Source of the DNA: Sulfurivermis fontis | GTDB lineage: Bacteria > Pseudomonadota > Gammaproteobacteria > Thiohalomonadales > Thiohalomonadaceae | NCBI RefSeq assembly: GCF_004001245.1 | Contig: NZ_AP018724.1 | Coordinates: forward strand, 310,001 to 374,000 | Direction: 5' to 3' | Length of the DNA: 64,000 nucleotides | Shown: in pieces, positions 9,047 through 17,476 of the stretch | Layout: each line of letters opens with the position of its first letter | How positions within the stretch are numbered: position 1 is the first letter of the stretch | The notes under the pieces: generated by a model | Told to the model about the DNA's origin: nothing | The model's database searches: none | What the model saw: the letters and a program-made list of their open reading frames with translations, nothing else | Made by a program: the position numbers and the translations under genes

Positions 9047-9293
9047 TCAATCGGTGACCTTGCCGCGCAGCGCCTTCACCGCGCCGCGGCGGCTCTTGCC
9101 GTCCATGCGCCGGGTCTGCGAGGCGCGGGTGGGTCTGGTCGGTTTACGGGCCTTAGGGGTGACGGCGACGCTGCGGATCAGCGCCTGCAGGCGCGCCAGG
9201 GCCGCCGGGGCCGCCGGCGCGGATGGCGGACAGTTCGATCTCGTGCAACGGGATGGCGACGCGGGCGGAGATGGGCAGGGCGTCCTCCGGCAT
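9047..9293 (-). pseudogene. arfB: arfB (yaeJ) peptidyl-tRNA hydrolase remnant with internal deletion
   Basis: The first 28 or so codons from ATG 9293 read as ArfB (ISARVAIPLHEIELSAIRAGG, then PGG), and the last 45 codons ending at 9047 read as the ArfB C-terminal tail (LARLQALIRSV, KARKPTRPTRAS, RRGAVKALRGKVTD). The middle is missing, and the join shifts the frame so that the N-terminal frame stops early. The break falls exactly at GGQ: the catalytic glutamine and the following core are gone. The intact family has about 140 residues, so roughly 200 bases were lost. The flanking GGCGGCCC/GGCC sequence may have mediated the deletion. It begins 3 bp after the yajD stop. Confidence 0.82.
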
Positions 9294-9296
9294 GCG

Positions 9297-9695
9297 CTAC
9301 TTCTTGTCGTCCTTGCCCAGCATGTCCTTCAGGTTGGCGAAGGGATTGAAGGTGGCGGCTTCCTGCTTGCCCGTCGCCATGCCGTCGTAGCCGCGCACCT
9401 TGTCGACGTAGCGCTGGTGCTCATTGTCGTGGCAGTACAGGCAGAGGTTTTCCCAGTTGCTGCCGTCGGGCGGATTGTTGTCGTGGTTGTGGTCCTTGTG
9501 GTGCACGGTCAGCTCGTGCAGGTTGGCCTGGGTGAACTCGCGCCCGCAGCGGCCGCAGATCCAGGGATGGATGCGCAGCGACTGTTCGCGGTAGCCCTCC
9601 AGGCGCTTGTCCCGCTCCTTGTGGGCATTGGCCACGATCTTGTCGAGCTTGCTGTGGTCGATGGGCTTGCCGGGGGTGCGGCGCGGATCGGACAT
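9297..9695 (-). CDS. yajD: YajD family HNH nuclease
   Basis: 132 aa. The HNH core has CGRCGREF (47-54), ELTVHHKDHNHDNNPPDG with the catalytic HH, and NLCLYCHDNEH completing the zinc site. The length and N-terminus (KLDKIVANAHKERDKRLEGYREQSL) match YajD, a conserved small nuclease of unknown role. It lies upstream of the arfB remnant on the same strand. Confidence 0.9.
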   Translation of the reverse strand: MSDPRRTPGKPIDHSKLDKIVANAHKERDKRLEGYREQSLRIHPWICGRCGREFTQANLHELTVHHKDHNHDNNPPDGSNWENLCLYCHDNEHQRYVDKVRGYDGMATGKQEAATFNPFANLKDMLGKDDKK

Positions 9696-9767
9696 GACGG
9701 TTACCTGGGATCGGGAAGTCGGAGTATTTCACCGCAAAGGCGCCAGGAACGCAAAGGCACCGTTCAT

Positions 9768-9843
9768 TACCGTAGGAGCGGCTCTGCCGCGATGCATTGT
9801 CGATATCTGGCGGGTACGCCAATCGCAGCAGAGCCGCTCCTAC
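9768..9843. repeat. REP-like inverted repeat (GTAGGAGCGGCTCTGC)
   Basis: GTAGGAGCGGCTCTGC at about 9772 is mirrored by GCAGAGCCGCTCCTAC ending near 9842, with about 40 bases between. It lies between yajD and the 3' end of leuA. It has no T-run, so it is more likely a REP-type repeat than an intrinsic terminator. Confidence 0.65.
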
Positions 9844-9859
9844 AATATTACCTTTGTTT

Positions 9860-11530
9860 TCAGGCCGCCGCCGACTGCTGCGCCTGCGCCCGGTTCAGCG
9901 CCGACAGCACCGCCTTGAGCGAGGCGCTGACGGTGTCGTGGTCCAGCGCCGCGCCGCTGTAGCGGCGACCGCCGATGTTGAGCTGCACGTAGGCGGCGGC
10001 CTCGGCGTTGGTGCCGCTGCCGATGGCGTGCTCGCTGTAATCCACCACGTTGACCTGTTCACCACTGTGGTGTGCCCAGGCATCGACGAAGGCGGAGATG
10101 GCACCCTCGCCGCGGCCGGAGAGGGTGCGCGCGCTGCCGCGTTCCACCACGTCGGCGGCGATGGTGTCCACCGTGCCCTCGCGGTCGAGACGATAGCCCT
10201 GCAGCTGTACCGGCACCTGATCGGCGACGAAGTGGGTGAGGAACAACTGGTAAATGGTTGCGCTGTCGATCTCGCCACTGCACCGCTCGCTCTCGCGCTG
10301 TACCACCTGTGCCAGCTCCACCTGCATCCAGCGCGGCAAGGACAGGCCGTAGTCGCGCTCCAGCACGAAGGCGACGCCGCCCTTGCCCGACTGGCTGTTG
10401 ACGCGGATCACTGCCTGGTAGTCGCGGCCGAGGTCGCGCGGGTCGATGGGCAGGTAGGCCACCTGCCAGGGCTCGTCCGGCTTTTGCAGCTTGAGGCTCT
10501 TGCGGATCGCATCCTGGTGGCTGCCGGAGAAGGCCGTATAGACCATTTCGCCGATCCAGGGATGGCGCGGATGCACCGGCAGCGAGGTGCACTCAGTGTA
10601 GGTCTGGATGATGGCGTCCGGATTGGAAAGATCCAGTTCCGGGTCGATGCCCTGGCTGTAGAGATTCATCGCCATGGTGACGATGTCCATGTTGCCGGTG
10701 CGCTCGCCGTTGCCGAGCAGGGTGCCCTCGACGCGGTCGGCGCCGGCGAGCACGGCCATCTCCGCCGCCGCCACCGCGCAGCCGCGATCATTGTGCGTAT
10801 GCACCGAGACGATGATGCTGTCACGGCGGCTGACGTGGCGGCAGAACCACTCCACCTGATCGGCGAACACATTGGGCATGGCGCTCTCCACCGTCGCCGG
10901 CAGGTTGATGATGCACGGCCTCTGCGGCGTCGGCTGCCATACGTCGATCACCGCGTCGCACACCTCCACCGCGTAATCCATCTCGGTGTTGGAGAAGCTC
11001 TCGGGCGAATACTGGAACACCCATTCGGTGGCCGGGTATTTGGCCGCCTCGCGCTGGAGCAACTGGGCGCCGCGCACGGCGATGCCCTTGATGGCCTCGC
11101 GGTCCATCTGGAACACGCGCTCGCGCTGCACCGTCGAGGTGGAGTTGTAGACGTGGACGATGGCGCGCTTCGCCCCCTGCAATGCCTCGAAGGTGCGGGT
11201 GATGAGGTCCTCGCGCGCCTGCACCAGCACCTGCACGGTGACGTCGTCCGGAATCTGCCTGGCCTCGATGAGCCAGCGCACGAAATCGAAATCCGGCTGC
11301 GAGGCGGAGGGGAAACCCACCTCGATCTCCTTGAAGCCGAGCTGCACCAGCAAGGCCCACATCCTGCGCTTCTGCGCCACGTCCATCGGCTCCAGCAGCG
11401 CCTGGTTGCCGTCGCGCAGGTCCACGCTGGCCCAGAGGGGGGCGCGTTCGATCTGGCGGTTGGGCCACTGGCGGTCGGGCAGGGCCACCGGCGGGGCGGG
11501 GCGGTATTTGCGGTGGTCGAAGGCGGTCAT
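9860..11530 (-). CDS. leuA: 2-isopropylmalate synthase (long form)
   Basis: 556 aa. It condenses acetyl-CoA with 2-oxoisovalerate, the first committed step of leucine synthesis. DLRDGNQAL (37-45) is the DRE-TIM metallolyase start motif, VHTHNDRG supplies the metal histidines near 240, and GNGERTGN follows. The C-terminal region (GEGAISAFVDAW, AAAYVQLNIGGRRYSGAALD) is the LeuA dimerisation/leucine-feedback domain. I start at ATG 11530 because AGGAG precedes it and MTAFDHRKY is the usual N-terminus. It is divergent from an Lrp-type regulator. Confidence 0.95.
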   Translation of the reverse strand: MTAFDHRKYRPAPPVALPDRQWPNRQIERAPLWASVDLRDGNQALLEPMDVAQKRRMWALLVQLGFKEIEVGFPSASQPDFDFVRWLIEARQIPDDVTVQVLVQAREDLITRTFEALQGAKRAIVHVYNSTSTVQRERVFQMDREAIKGIAVRGAQLLQREAAKYPATEWVFQYSPESFSNTEMDYAVEVCDAVIDVWQPTPQRPCIINLPATVESAMPNVFADQVEWFCRHVSRRDSIIVSVHTHNDRGCAVAAAEMAVLAGADRVEGTLLGNGERTGNMDIVTMAMNLYSQGIDPELDLSNPDAIIQTYTECTSLPVHPRHPWIGEMVYTAFSGSHQDAIRKSLKLQKPDEPWQVAYLPIDPRDLGRDYQAVIRVNSQSGKGGVAFVLERDYGLSLPRWMQVELAQVVQRESERCSGEIDSATIYQLFLTHFVADQVPVQLQGYRLDREGTVDTIAADVVERGSARTLSGRGEGAISAFVDAWAHHSGEQVNVVDYSEHAIGSGTNAEAAAYVQLNIGGRRYSGAALDHDTVSASLKAVLSALNRAQAQQSAAA

Positions 11531-11550
11531 GATCGCTCCTGCGTCGCGGT

Positions 11551-11823
11551 GACAAGTTGCAAGTTGCAAGTTGCAAGTTACAAGTGAAAACGGCGCTGTG
11601 GCGCCGGGTGCTGTGGCGGCCCTTGTGGGGCATACCGCTTGCCGCATCCTCGTGAGAATTGGCAGGTTCAACCCGATGTTTGCGGGTTGGAGAAAGATTA
11701 CGCCAATGTGGACGGCAGGTGCTTGCGAAGTTGGCCTTATATGCGCCGTGGAGAGCAATTATATTGCGTAATAATTTGAATCGGCGCCATAATCCACTTG
11801 TTACTTGCAACTTGTCACTTGGA
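11551..11823. repeat. leuA / lrp divergent intergenic region with inverted heptad repeats
   Basis: About 300 bases without a gene separate leuA (start 11530) and the Lrp-type gene (start 11834). Near leuA a run of AAGTTGC units plus ACAAGTG (11553-11586) is mirrored near the regulator by CACTTGTTACTTGCAACTTG (11799-11818). This is the same repeat family as at 2.9, 32.4 and 44.8 kb. The AT-richer middle (11690-11790) is where both promoters should lie; I could not fix -35/-10 boxes with confidence. Confidence 0.65.
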
Positions 11824-11833
11824 ACTGACCTTC

Positions 11834-12295
11834 ATGGAACTCGACCGCTACGACCGCCGCATCCTCGAACTCCTGCAACAGGACGGCCGCATCAGCAATC
11901 AGGAACTGGCCGACCGCATCGGCCTGTCGCCCTCGCCCTGCCTGCGCCGGGTGCGTGCCCTGGAGGAGTCCGGACTGATCCTCGGCTACCGCGCCCTGCT
12001 CGACGCCAAGGCCCTCGGCCTCAGCCTGATGGCGCTGATCCACATCTCCATGGACCGCCACACCCCGGAGCGCTTCGCCAATTTCGAGGCGCGGGTCGCC
12101 GCCCTGCCCGAGGTGCTGGAATGCCTGCTGATCACCGGCCAGGACGCCGACTACCAGCTCAAGGTGGTGGTGCGCGACATGGAGGCCTACCAGGAATTGC
12201 TGCTCGACAGGATCACCCGCATCGAGGGGGTGAGCGGGGTGCATTCCAGCTTCGTGATGCGCCGGGTGGTGGACAAGACGGCCTTGCCGGTTTGA
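11834..12295 (+). CDS. Lrp/AsnC family transcriptional regulator
   Basis: 153 aa. The N-terminal winged helix-turn-helix is textbook: LDRYDRRILELLQQDGR, then ISNQELADRIGLSPSPCLRR (about 24-43). The C-terminal RAM ligand-binding domain follows, with LITGQDADYQLKVVVRDMEAY. The divergent position next to leuA suggests it may control leucine synthesis, as Lrp does elsewhere; this is inference from placement. Confidence 0.92.
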   Translation: MELDRYDRRILELLQQDGRISNQELADRIGLSPSPCLRRVRALEESGLILGYRALLDAKALGLSLMALIHISMDRHTPERFANFEARVAALPEVLECLLITGQDADYQLKVVVRDMEAYQELLLDRITRIEGVSGVHSSFVMRRVVDKTALPV

Positions 12296-12300
12296 GGATT

Positions 12301-12472
12301 AGTTCGAGTTTCGAGTTTCGAGTTTCGAGTAGGGTGCGCATTGCGCACCCGGCCTCGACCGGCACCAGAGGTGCGCGGTATCGGTATGTGTCGCAGGAGC
12401 CGAGTCCTCTCGGCGAATGAGGTTTGGCCTTACGCCGATTCGCCCACGGAGTGGGCTCCTACATTTCCGGCG
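12301..12472. repeat. CGAGTTT tandem heptads and REP-like pair
   Basis: Just after the regulator, CGAGTTT is repeated three times plus a partial copy (12304-12329), followed by a hairpin GGGTGCGCATTGCGCACCC. Then GCAGGAGCCGAGTCCTCTCGGCGAATG (12390-12416, given here only as a position) and its inverted relative ending in GTGGGCTCCTAC (12438-12463) form a REP-like pair. No gene is present. Confidence 0.6.
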
Positions 12473-13555
12473 CTACGGTCGTTCGCTGCGTTTCAAGGTG
12501 AACTTCTCGCCAAACAAGACCGGCCGATAGCTCATCTTCACCCGGCGCAGGTTTTCCAGGCCGAGGTCGTCGCCGACGTTGAGGTAATCGCAGTCGGCGA
12601 AGGTGCGGGCGAATTCGCGGAACAGGTATTGCGCCGCGCCGGGGATGGCGAAGTCGGTTTTCTCCACCAGCACGCTGGCCATGTTCTTGCTGATGCGCTC
12701 GCCGAAGGTGAAGCCTGCGAGCCGTTCATCCACCAGCAGGCACAGTCCCTGCAGGCCCAGCGCGTCGTAATGGGCCAGCGCCTTTTCTATTCCCTGCCGC
12801 TCCAGTTCAACACTGGCGATGAAGTCGGCCACGGCGGTGCCGTGCAGCCCTTCCAGGCGCGCGCGCATCCACTTGCTGAGCAGTTCGCGCAGGCCGTTCC
12901 AGTGGTGGCGGCTCAGCGGCTCGATGCGGTGGTCGGGGTGGGCGCGGCAGAACTGGTTGATCTCGCTGCGCTTGGTCTTGTAGCTGTTGCCGCGCAGTTC
13001 GATCAGGTCGGCGGTGCGGTAGATATAGTCGGGAAAGGCCGGTTCCAGTTGCCAGATGCCATCGAGGTGCGGCGAGCGGCCGTCACCGTCCAGCTCCAGC
13101 AGGCGCGCGAATTCCGGGCTGACGTAATCTACCCGGCTGTCGTCGGCTGTGTGGTTGTAGCTGTCCATGATGTCGACGCAGCTACGCAGGGCGCGCACCT
13201 GATTCTGCGCGCTGCCGATGGGCGGCAGCAGCATGCCGAGCTGGTTGCCGTTGAGGCTGAACAGGCAGAAGCAGTCATCGATGATTTGGTAGAAGCCGCT
13301 CATGCGCGACAGCCACATGAAGTTGTTGGTGAAGCTCAAGTCGGCGACGAGGAAGTCACAGGCGCTGACGTGGCTGTCGAACAGCGGTTTGGCGTCGATG
13401 CTCAGCGGCAGCAGGCGGTGTTCGCCGGCGGAGAGAAAGCGCTGTGCGGTGGTGCTGACGGGGAGAGGTGCTGCGGGCCGGACGTTGGCGGGCGCCGGGC
13501 CGAATCTATGGGGTTCCGAGGTTTCGGTACTGCCGATCTCAAGGTTGGCGCGCAT
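12473..13555 (-). CDS. phosphatidylglycerol lysyltransferase-type (DUF2156) domain protein
   Basis: 360 aa, predicted cytoplasmic with no membrane segments. The GNAT-like layout of the LPG-synthase C-terminal domain is visible: FDSHVSACDFLVADLSFTNNFMW near 65-85, YKTKRSEINQFCRAHPDHRIEPLS in the middle, and FTFGERISKNMASVLVEKTD with YLNVGDDLGLENLRRVKMSY at the end. Members usually transfer aminoacyl groups from tRNA. Without the MprF flippase half, the acceptor here is unknown. Confidence 0.8.
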   Translation of the reverse strand: MRANLEIGSTETSEPHRFGPAPANVRPAAPLPVSTTAQRFLSAGEHRLLPLSIDAKPLFDSHVSACDFLVADLSFTNNFMWLSRMSGFYQIIDDCFCLFSLNGNQLGMLLPPIGSAQNQVRALRSCVDIMDSYNHTADDSRVDYVSPEFARLLELDGDGRSPHLDGIWQLEPAFPDYIYRTADLIELRGNSYKTKRSEINQFCRAHPDHRIEPLSRHHWNGLRELLSKWMRARLEGLHGTAVADFIASVELERQGIEKALAHYDALGLQGLCLLVDERLAGFTFGERISKNMASVLVEKTDFAIPGAAQYLFREFARTFADCDYLNVGDDLGLENLRRVKMSYRPVLFGEKFTLKRSERP

Positions 13556-13730
13556 ACACGCTCCGCAAAGGACCTCTTGTTACTGAAGGGGTGTCGAGGA
13601 TCAGACCGGTCGGTCTGTCAGGAGGGGCCTCGCAGCCTCCTGCCCCGGACGCCGCTGTTATAGCGGAGCGGCGGGCGGAAAAGAAGGGGGTGAAAAAATT
13701 ATTTTGGCCGCGGGAATGCGCGGCGCGCGG

Positions 13731-14099
13731 TCAACGCCAGTGCAGGAACGGCGCCAGGGTGAAATACAGGATCGCCAGGATGATGGCGGCGTAGGCCAGC
13801 AGGCGCAGCGGGTCGCGCAGGAAGCGGTCGACCAGGGTTTCGCCATGGCCGCGCTCCCGGCGGGCGGCATAATCGGCGCGGGCCTGCCGGCTGCGCTGTT
13901 CCTGGTAGTCGTCGATGAGGCGGCGAGCTTCCTCCTCGTGGTGGGCGTCTTCGTCGCGCAGCCAGATGGCGGCGACGGAGATGCCCCAGCGCCCGGCCTG
14001 GGTCTCGTAGAAATCGATGTGGTGTGCGTCGAGCAGGGCGCGGACTTCCTCCGCCTCGTCGTCGGGCACGCCATTGAGACGAAACAGCAGGATCGGCAT
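13731..14099 (-). CDS. small membrane-anchored conserved protein (DUF6164-like)
   Basis: 122 aa. The N-terminal 60 residues (MPILLFRLNGVPDDEAEEVR, then HHIDFYETQAGRWGISVAAIWL) form a small alpha/beta domain. The charged middle (EEARRLIDDYQEQRSRQARADYAARRE) is helical, and the C-terminus LLAYAAIILAILYFTLAPFLHW is one membrane helix. I recall this architecture as DUF6164, with no known function. It follows the upstream membrane protein by 1 bp. Confidence 0.7.
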   Translation of the reverse strand: MPILLFRLNGVPDDEAEEVRALLDAHHIDFYETQAGRWGISVAAIWLRDEDAHHEEEARRLIDDYQEQRSRQARADYAARRERGHGETLVDRFLRDPLRLLAYAAIILAILYFTLAPFLHWR

Positions 14100-14100
14100 G

Positions 14101-14778
14101 TCAGGGGGCCGTGGCGGCATGTTGGATGGTCAGGCGCAGGGTATGGCTGGCTGCCGCGTCCCAGTACAGGTAGGACTGGCAGACCTGTTTGCTGGTGTCC
14201 GATTCGAGGCGCTCCTGCGGCAGTCCGGCAAAACGGCCCGCCTGCAACGGCTGCTCCGCCTCCATGCGGCGCAGGGGCTCGTCGCCGGCGGCGGCATACA
14301 GCTCGACAGCGTCGAGGGTGGTCGCGGCGGGCACGCTGGCGCACAGTTCGATGCGGGCCGGTTGTTCTTCCGTGCAGTCGGCGCACGGCGGCAGGGTGGC
14401 GCCGACGCTGACGCTGCCCCTGCCCTGACCCGAGGCGAGGGCGAGATGCTCCAGCCGGGCCGCGGTGGCATTGAGCTGGTCGAGTTTGGCGTTGAATTCG
14501 TTGCGCACCAGCTCGACCTCCTTTTTCTTGCCGGTATTGAAGTACTGCGCCAGGGCAAAGCCGCCCACCGCCGAGGCAACGAGCAGGACGATCACGGCAA
14601 CGATGGGGCCGCGCCGAGCCTGCTGCGTCACCGGCTGGCCGCGCTCACGCGCCTTGAGTTCCTTGCGCCAGGCCATGCGCAGTTGGATCAGCGCGGCGGT
14701 GATGGTGGCGGTGGCGCCGATGAGCGAGGCGATGAGCGCCGCCACCGGCATGGTGATATTGCTGATTTGAAGGTCCAT
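14101..14778 (-). CDS. hypothetical two-helix membrane protein with periplasmic domain
   Basis: 225 aa from ATG 14778. Two membrane helices are visible at about 8-30 (VAALIASLIGATATITAALI) and 60-80 (IVAVIVLLVASAVGGFAL). A coiled-coil-like stretch follows, then a C-terminal domain with four cysteines (CADC, C, C) that is probably outside the cytoplasm. No family is recognised. It is directly upstream of the DUF6164-like gene and probably cotranscribed. Confidence 0.65.
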   Translation of the reverse strand: MDLQISNITMPVAALIASLIGATATITAALIQLRMAWRKELKARERGQPVTQQARRGPIVAVIVLLVASAVGGFALAQYFNTGKKKEVELVRNEFNAKLDQLNATAARLEHLALASGQGRGSVSVGATLPPCADCTEEQPARIELCASVPAATTLDAVELYAAAGDEPLRRMEAEQPLQAGRFAGLPQERLESDTSKQVCQSYLYWDAAASHTLRLTIQHAATAP

Positions 14779-14782
14779 GCAA

Positions 14783-14810
14783 GATTCACCCGCGCAGCGG
14801 GCTCCTACGG
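14783..14810. repeat. REP-like palindrome
   Basis: GATTCACCCGCGCAGCGGGCTCCTAC has the GTAGGAGCCCGC...GCGGGTGAATC pattern common to REP elements of gammaproteobacteria. It overlaps the 3' end of the thiamine-binding gene. Confidence 0.6.
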
Positions 14811-15176
14811 AAACAGGGCGCTGCAACTATACAACGAAGCGGATGCAACGGTGAGTGGCGCGGCTGTGATGTCGTCGGCGTTGTGGCCGTCAACGGCGCT
14901 GGCCACCTTGTCCTGCAGCGACTGCTCGCGGTCGGTGCGGGTGCCGACGGAGATGAAGGTCTGGATGCGCGGTGCCCCCAGGGCATGCACCGCCTCGTGA
15001 CAGCGACGGATGGCGGCGAACACTTCGTCCCACTCGCCCTCGATATTGGTACCGTTGGCATGTAGTTCGTGATGCAGTCCGGCCGCGTCCAGCACCTGCC
15101 CGCAGGCGGCGACATAGCGCGAAACGGAGACCTCGGTGCCCACGGGCACCACTTGCAGATTGACCAGAACCTTCAT
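14805..15176 (-). CDS. MTH1187 family thiamine-binding protein
   Basis: 123 aa. MKVLVNLQVVPVGTEVSVSRYVA and the later HANGTNIEGEWDEVFAAIRRCHEAVH match the ferredoxin-like fold of the thiamine-binding MTH1187/YkoF group, as does RIQTFISVGTRTDREQSLQDKV. The family usually ends about a dozen residues after DKV. Here the frame continues for some 33 residues (AVDGHNADDITAAPL and on) with no resemblance to the family and overlaps a REP-like palindrome, so the native stop may have been lost. Confidence 0.85.
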   Translation of the reverse strand: MKVLVNLQVVPVGTEVSVSRYVAACGQVLDAAGLHHELHANGTNIEGEWDEVFAAIRRCHEAVHALGAPRIQTFISVGTRTDREQSLQDKVASAVDGHNADDITAAPLTVASASLYSCSALFP

Positions 15177-15204
15177 GCCTGTTCTCTCTTGTCGCCGGGT
15201 TGGT

Positions 15205-15262
15205 CGGCTGCAGCCGACCCTACATTAGCCGTTTTGTAGGGCCGGCTTCAGCCGGCCGGGCC
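15205..15262. repeat. paired GTAGGGTCGGCTGCAGCCGACC-type palindromes
   Basis: GGTCGGCTGCAGCCGACCCTAC (15206 on) and GTAGGGCCGGCTTCAGCCGGCC (15236 on) face each other 12 bases apart between cytochrome c4 and the thiamine-binding gene. The second form recurs, as a longer hairpin, at 39311-39342. Confidence 0.65.
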
Positions 15263-15266
15263 GTGC

Positions 15267-15857
15267 TTACTTCCCGCTCAGGTAGCGCGCCACGGCCTCG
15301 ATCTCCATCTCCGTAAGTTTGGAGGCGATGGAGTGCATGATGGCATTGTCGTTGGTGCGCTCGCGGCTGTTGAAGTCCTGCAACTGGGTGACCAGGTAGC
15401 GCAGGTGCTGGCCGGCAATGCGCGGCAGTTTCTCGGTGCCGGCGCCGTCCTCGCCGTGGCAGGAGGCGCAGGCGGCGACACCGGACCATTTGTTGCCGTT
15501 GTGGTAGATATACTTGCCGACGGCGGCGAGGTCGGGATCGGAGACGCGGTGGGCCTGCGGCGGTTTGCTGCTGAAGTACTGGCCCAGCGCGGCCATCTCG
15601 GCCTCGGTCAGGTCGGCAGCCATTTCATTCATGGTGCCCTTGCGCCGTCCGCTCTTGAAGTCGGCCAGCTGCTTGGCGATATAGGCGGCATTCTGGCCGG
15701 CCAGGCGCGGATAGATGGCGCTGGAGCTTTCACCCTCCATGCCGTGGCACAGCTGGCACTTGGCGGTGACGATTGCCTGGGCACGGGCCAGGTCGGCGGC
15801 ATGCAGGCTGCCGGCAGCGAGCAACAGCACGGCGGCGGAGAGGAGGGGGCGCAGCAT
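15267..15857 (-). CDS. diheme cytochrome c4
   Basis: 196 aa with a cleavable signal (MLRPLLSAAVLLLAAGSLHA, cut after residue 20), so periplasmic. Two heme sites occur at CQLCH (34-38) and CASCH (130-134), each half having the cytochrome c553/c4 layout with PRLAGQ / PRIAGQH and a distal methionine (MNEM; AIMHSI). It is an electron carrier to terminal oxidases, and would be a plausible acceptor for electrons released by the Sox system encoded at 45.6-48 kb. Confidence 0.92.
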   Translation of the reverse strand: MLRPLLSAAVLLLAAGSLHAADLARAQAIVTAKCQLCHGMEGESSSAIYPRLAGQNAAYIAKQLADFKSGRRKGTMNEMAADLTEAEMAALGQYFSSKPPQAHRVSDPDLAAVGKYIYHNGNKWSGVAACASCHGEDGAGTEKLPRIAGQHLRYLVTQLQDFNSRERTNDNAIMHSIASKLTEMEIEAVARYLSGK

Positions 15858-15923
15858 GGTGGTAACTCCCGACAGAAAGACAATGAGGTAATGCGAGCTT
15901 AGACCATCTTGCCGCTGGGCGGA

Positions 15924-16943
15924 TCAGCGGAACAGTTCGACAAAACGGTTGAACAGCTGGCGGTCGAAGTGGTTGGGCATCTTGTCGCGCATCAGGGTCA
16001 GCGCATCGAACGGCGTCATCGCCTTTTTGTAGGAGCGCTCGGCGGTGAGGGCGTCGAACACGTCGGCGATGCAACAGATGCGGCCGTAGATGTGGATCTG
16101 GTCGCCCTTGATGCGCTTGGGGTAACCGCCGCCGTCCATCAGCTCGTGATGCTCCATGACGATGATGCGGCACTCTTCGCTGAGCGCGTCGGCGTCGCGC
16201 AGCAGCTTGTAGCCCTGGTAGGGGTGGATGCGCATGCGGCGCATCTCGGTCTCGTCCAGCCGCGCCGGCTTGTTGATGATCGCAGCGTCCACCTTCACCT
16301 TGCCGAGGTCGTGCAGGAAGAACCCGGTGCCCAGCTCCTGCATGTCGTGGCCATTGGAGTTCTTGAACAGAGCCTTGGCCAGCATCAGGCTGGTGAGGCC
16401 GACGTTGACGGAATGGGTATAGGTGTAGAAATCGTGCGCCGTGATGCGTAGCAGATTTCTGGCTGTCTGATCGTCGCGCAAGATCAGGTCACTGACCGAG
16501 CGGATGGCCTCCTTGCCGGCGCGGATGTTTTCCGGGGCCGGCGCATCCAGCAGGCGCAGCATCATCTCGCGGCTGTGCCGATAGACCGCCTGGGCCTTCT
16601 GTTCCGGCGCCAGACGCTGGTCGTGCACCGCCTCGCGCAGTTCCGCCGGCACCAGCGTATCCGGATTCCAAAGCGGCGGCGGCGCATCCTTGGGGTCGAA
16701 GATGGTATCGCTGTGGCTGACGTACTCCAGCTCGCCGAGGGGCTCCGGGGGCGCCGGCGGCGGCACGTCGCTGCGGGCGAAGTCTACCGTGACTTCACGC
16801 AGGCCGTGGGCACGGATGGCGGCGATCTGCTCCGGCGAGGTGAGCTTGAATTTGCTGCGCAGGAAGTCGTGCTCGGTCCACGACAGCGGCAGCTCGACAT
16901 ACATGCCGACGCGCAAATCGCTGACCGGGATCTTTTGTTTCAT
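15924..16943 (-). CDS. HD-GYP c-di-GMP phosphodiesterase with DUF3391 domain
   Basis: 339 aa, cytoplasmic. The N-terminal 120 residues are the DUF3391 domain (IPVSDLRVGMYVELP). The HD-GYP domain follows with HSVN, HDLGK (211-215) and HHELMDGGGYP (265-275), so all the metal and GYP residues are intact and the enzyme should be active. It is expected to break down c-di-GMP. It is preceded by rubredoxin 22 bp upstream on the same strand. Confidence 0.93.
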   Translation of the reverse strand: MKQKIPVSDLRVGMYVELPLSWTEHDFLRSKFKLTSPEQIAAIRAHGLREVTVDFARSDVPPPAPPEPLGELEYVSHSDTIFDPKDAPPPLWNPDTLVPAELREAVHDQRLAPEQKAQAVYRHSREMMLRLLDAPAPENIRAGKEAIRSVSDLILRDDQTARNLLRITAHDFYTYTHSVNVGLTSLMLAKALFKNSNGHDMQELGTGFFLHDLGKVKVDAAIINKPARLDETEMRRMRIHPYQGYKLLRDADALSEECRIIVMEHHELMDGGGYPKRIKGDQIHIYGRICCIADVFDALTAERSYKKAMTPFDALTLMRDKMPNHFDRQLFNRFVELFR

Positions 16944-16965
16944 GGCAGTCCGCCGCTCGATCCGC

Positions 16966-17133
16966 TTACTCGTCGGTGATCAGAATGAAGGCCGCCTTGG
17001 TGGCGCCGCACTCGGGGCAGACCCAGTCGTCCGGAATGTCCTCCATGCGCGTGCCCGGAGCGATGCCGCCATCCGGATCGCCCAGGCGCTCGTCGTAGAT
17101 ATAGCCGCAAACGTCGCACAGGTAGCGCCGCAT
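16966..17133 (-). CDS. rubredoxin
   Basis: 55 aa, missed by simple length filters. [20 protein letters not shown] has the first CxxC pair and the C-terminal half carries [15 protein letters not shown] with the second, giving the four-cysteine iron site. It is a cytoplasmic single-electron carrier, possibly serving oxygen or peroxide defence or a hydroxylase. It ends 22 bp before the HD-GYP gene. Confidence 0.93.
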   Translation of the reverse strand: MRRYLCDVCGYIYDERLGDPDGGIAPGTRMEDIPDDWVCPECGATKAAFILITDE

Positions 17134-17476
17134 GGAGAACCTCGGGATGGGTCGGAGAAACTGCCTGCCTCTAATCTAACAGGCTTGCGGTGTGAGTAAA
17201 ACACCGACGCCGGCGTGGCGGGGCAGGATGGCTGTGCGAGGATTATGGGACTTATGGCTGCCATAAGGCGGGAGCCGTACCGGCCGGAAGCTGGCGTTCA
17301 GAGCAGAGAGTTCAACCGCCGGAACCCGTGGCACGTCCTGCTATTTTGCCACGGCAAAGGCAAAGCCTTGACCAGGGCATGGCACTGTTTCATAGTCCGA
17401 GCCGTTCAGGGATGCTCAGGGAAGCGAACGGATGCAAGCACTCTCAGCCATCGATAGGCTCGCGGACCGCACCGCA
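17134..17476. other. non-coding stretch between rubredoxin and intI
   Basis: About 340 bases at the left edge of the integron. I see no gene with a ribosome binding site, no strong palindrome and no attC. The rubredoxin promoter should lie near 17140-17230. Confidence 0.5.

Noticed and set aside
13994-15000. 327-codon plus-strand frame over 14017-15000
   Set aside because: Antisense to three minus-strand genes that have clear domains, membrane helices and start sites.
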